From assembly GCA_023807065.1 (NCBI GenBank), contig JAJJLU010000369.1:1-64000 (forward strand): a stretch of 64,000 nucleotides of DNA. Reading direction: 5' to 3'. A model generated the notes under the pieces. The model was not told the DNA's origin, made no database searches, and worked only from the letters and a program-made list of their open reading frames with translations. Position 1 is the first letter of the stretch. Each line of letters starts with the position of its first letter. Position numbers and translations under genes: made by a program. Shown here one piece after another: positions 61,922-64,000 of the stretch. This DNA is from Isotricha intestinalis (taxonomy: Eukaryota; Ciliophora; Litostomatea; Vestibuliferida; Isotrichidae).

Positions 61922-62965
61922 ATGTCAGAGATTCCAAAAGAAAAATTAAATGATATAAAAGTGCAAATGGAATATTATTTAAGTGATGAGAATTTAAAAA
62001 AAGATTCATTTTTCCATCAAAAAATATCTTCAGACCCAGAAGGATATATAGATTTAGATTTTTTTCTAAAATGTAATAAAATAAAAAATGCGGGATGGAC
62101 AAAAGAAGAATTAAAAGAAGGAATAAAAGAAAGTTCAGAAATTGAATTAGATGAATCAACTGAAAAAGTAAGAAGAAAAAATAATAAAGAATTACCAGAA
62201 TTAATTCTTCTTTCAAAAAAAAGAAAAAAAGAAGAAAAAAAAGAAGAAGAAGAAGATGAGAAAGAAAAAGAAAATGAAAATAATTCAAATGAACCAATAA
62301 TATTAAAAGTAACAACAGAAGAAGAAACAAAAATTAAATGGAAAGATATATTAGAAGAGTTTCAAAAATCAAATTTAAATTTAAATGTAGTTTATGGAAG
62401 ATTTAAATTAAAAGAAGGTAACTTTGCAATTTTATTAAAAAAAGATGAAGAATTAAAATTCAATGATTCTTTTAAAGTAAATGATATAGTATTTAAAGTT
62501 ATTAAATGTGAAGGAGAAGATTTAATAGAATTTTGGAAAAATCATGGCCAACATTATCAAAGTTGTATAAAATTACATAATAAAAAAGCTAAAAAAGATA
62601 AGAAAAATAAAAAAGAAAAAAATAATAAAAAAAATGAAAATTATTTAAAGAATCCTATTAATTTAGGTGGTGAAAAATATACTGATATTTCTTTAGTTAG
62701 AAATCATGCTAGAAAAATTTTAAATGAATGTAAAGATGGAGAAGCTTTAGAAGGAAAAAATAAAGAATTTATTGAAGATATTTTAAAATATCATCATAAT
62801 TATGATGATAAAATTAAAGATTTAGATTTTATTACTACTGGAAAACCTGAAAAATTTAATTATTCAAGATGCTTTTTTATTGTTAAAAAAAATGGAGATA
62901 AAATTGATTTTTCTATTCAAAAATGTATTGATCAAATGTTCAATCAATCAAATGAAAAAAAATAA
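61922..62965 (+). CDS. La-motif RNA-binding protein with C-terminal DCL (DUF3223) domain
   Basis: A 347-residue protein. Residues 5-80 are a La motif (VQMEYYLSDENLKKDSFFHQ, then GYIDLDFFLKCNKIK). An acidic/Lys stretch leads to an RRM-like part of the La C-terminal type (about 130-215, ending LIEFWKNHGQHYQSCIK). A basic linker follows, and residues about 280-342 match the DCL/DUF3223 domain: LKYHHNYDDKIKDLDFI, then SRCFFIVKKNGDKIDFS and QKC. DCL is linked to rRNA processing in plants and to RNA polymerase V. La proteins bind 3' oligo-U of pol III transcripts; Tetrahymena p65 in telomerase is a related protein. The first RRM of typical La proteins is not seen. Confidence 0.75.
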   Translation: MSEIPKEKLNDIKVQMEYYLSDENLKKDSFFHQKISSDPEGYIDLDFFLKCNKIKNAGWTKEELKEGIKESSEIELDESTEKVRRKNNKELPELILLSKKRKKEEKKEEEEDEKEKENENNSNEPIILKVTTEEETKIKWKDILEEFQKSNLNLNVVYGRFKLKEGNFAILLKKDEELKFNDSFKVNDIVFKVIKCEGEDLIEFWKNHGQHYQSCIKLHNKKAKKDKKNKKEKNNKKNENYLKNPINLGGEKYTDISLVRNHARKILNECKDGEALEGKNKEFIEDILKYHHNYDDKIKDLDFITTGKPEKFNYSRCFFIVKKNGDKIDFSIQKCIDQMFNQSNEKK

Positions 62966-63459
62966 ATTTATTAATAACAAAGAATTAAAAGAAATTTGAA
63001 TTTACATATATTTTAAAAGTAAAATTTTTATATTATTTTTATTTTATTTTAAAAAAATTTTAAAAAATATCTTTTTATTTTTATCAAATTAAATTAATAT
63101 AATTTGAAATGAATATTACTAAATGAGAAAATAACATCAGTTTCATTGAGATTTCATTAAAAAGAATTTTTAATTTTACTATAAAGATGAAATAAAAAAA
63201 TAATTTATATTTTTAACTGAATTAAAGTTTTTATTAATTGTTTTGTTATTATTTAAGAATCAAGAAAAATTGGAAAAAAATAAACTGTATTCTATGATGA
63301 ATTAGAAAAAGAAAAAAAAGTAAGTAAAAGGAAGCAATATGAAATATAAAAAATATATAAAAAAGACTTAAATAAAATTAATTTATTCATATAAAAAATA
63401 ATAAGAAAATAAAAAGACAATAGTTATTATAGAATAAAAAGATTATATTTTAATATTAA
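62966..63459. other. Convergent 3' gap
   Basis: Between the La-motif gene and the ZZ-finger gene. AT-rich, with a short coding-like patch near 63243-63340 that has in-frame stops and no partner exon. Nothing supportable as a gene. Confidence 0.4.
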
Positions 63460-64000
63460 TTATTCAATTTCAAATCTTAATTTAAAAAAAGGATGTAGAT
63501 GTTTTTCTCCTAATTTTTCTTCGCATTTTTCACAATAATTAAATTCAGGACAAATAGTACATTTATATCTAATTCCTTTAATATTATTTTGATTACAACC
63601 ATTACATGTGATTCCATTATGAACACTCACACAAATTTTTTTATTATTTTTTTTTTCAAATTCTTGAATTTTTTCTAATCTCGAATTTTCTATAATAGTA
63701 CTAACACCCATATTAGCTTCTTTAATTAATTCAGCAGTTAAATCTTTTATTTTTTTATTAATTATATCTTCTAAAGAATTAATTGGTTTATTTTCTTTTT
63801 CTTTTTCAGCTTTTATTGCTCTTAATTTTTTTATTTTTGAAACAATATTTTCAATAACTTGATCTTTTCCTATTTTAATTGATTCATTGTTATTAATTTG
63901 TTGATTACTTTTTAATTCATCTTCTGAAAAATATATATGAATAGTTGCATTTGGAGTTTTACTTAATTCAAAAAAATTTTCTTGTGTAATTCTAAAAAAT
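63460..64000 (-). CDS. ZZ-type zinc-finger protein, 5' end beyond the window
   Basis: The frame is open to the right edge, so 180 C-terminal residues are visible and the start lies outside. The visible part begins with a beta-like segment (FFRITQENFFELSKTPNATI, then HIYFSEDEL) that could end a PB1-type domain, continues as a Lys/Glu helical region, and ends with a ZZ finger: HNGITCNGC, KCTIC, YCEKC and HLHP. PB1 plus ZZ is the order in p62/NBR1-type autophagy receptors; the LIR and UBA parts normally further on are absent, so this is only suggestive. Other ZZ proteins remain possible. Confidence 0.7.
   Translation of the reverse strand, partial: FFRITQENFFELSKTPNATIHIYFSEDELKSNQQINNNESIKIGKDQVIENIVSKIKKLRAIKAEKEKENKPINSLEDIINKKIKDLTAELIKEANMGVSTIIENSRLEKIQEFEKKNNKKICVSVHNGITCNGCNQNNIKGIRYKCTICPEFNYCEKCEEKLGEKHLHPFFKLRFEIE

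Noticed and set aside
63243..63340. Coding-looking Lys/Glu-rich patch near the right edge, which would be open if TAA were Gln
   Set aside because: It has in-frame stops under the code used elsewhere, no start and no partner exon; A-rich sequence easily gives such peptides.
1..64000. Ciliate-type reassigned stop codons
   Set aside because: TAA, TGA and TAG all end recognisable proteins at sensible places (for example TGA after the receiver domain at 12631, TAG at 45988), and no conserved domain needs a stop to be read through.
1..64000. Transposons, insertion sequences, CRISPR arrays and bacterial operon signals
   Set aside because: No transposase, terminal inverted repeats, spaced direct repeats or Shine-Dalgarno-like sites were seen; the gene structure is eukaryotic.

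Overview
The window reads as the end of a very AT-rich eukaryotic chromosome. The first 20 bases are telomere-like CCCCAAT repeats, and everything to the right is a compact run of 35 protein genes on both strands with short AT-rich gaps. TAA, TGA and one TAG all act as stops, so the standard code fits. Proteins are Asn/Lys-rich with poly-Asn tracts. Four introns can be placed by reading frame; they are 27-41 nt, begin GTA and end AG. Ciliary proteins (CFAP221, DRC11, a CDKL kinase), a cGMP-dependent kinase with four cyclic-nucleotide-domain-like segments and a C4A2-like telomere point to a ciliate macronuclear chromosome. A standard-code lineage such as the litostomes (including rumen ciliates) is my best guess; that is inference. 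The archaeal-type alanyl-tRNA synthetase would suit an anaerobic lineage that takes up prokaryotic genes.

Layout. 1-482 is telomere and subtelomere. 483-2277 holds two convergent membrane proteins. 2375-19129 is rich in cilium and signalling genes: CFAP221, a CDKL5-like kinase, two coiled-coil proteins, a hybrid histidine kinase with a decayed ATP-binding domain, DRC11 and PKG. 19441-30853 holds a Lys/Asn-rich protein, an IQ-motif protein, a YIPF6-like Golgi protein with two tiny introns, an RBR-type protein lacking its catalytic Cys, a Mad3/BubR1-like checkpoint protein, a Hakai-like RING protein, a secreted aspartic protease and a spliced AP2-domain protein. 31472-43025 holds a Pumilio protein, a coiled-coil protein, a spliced repeat protein, a two-TM protein, a PEX19-like protein, a small secreted Cys-rich protein and a DUF229 sulfatase-like membrane protein. 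44020-64000 holds a TPR-like protein, a 2104-residue BEACH protein, a UBP-finger/sirtuin fusion, alanyl-tRNA synthetase, PP2A methylesterase, a La-motif/DCL-domain protein and, running off the right edge, a ZZ-finger protein.

Genes do not form operons. Several divergent pairs share only 67-127 bp (for example 2277/2375, 27622/27725, 45102/45230, 52399/52466, 61815/61922), so shared promoters are likely. Functionally the best-connected set is ciliary: central-apparatus CFAP221, nexin-dynein DRC11, a length-control-type CDKL kinase and PKG. A second theme is proteins whose usual catalytic or binding residues are missing while the fold remains: the RBR ligase, the histidine kinase, the UBP finger of the sirtuin and the DRC11 Walker B. 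No tRNA, rRNA, transposon or CRISPR array was recognised.
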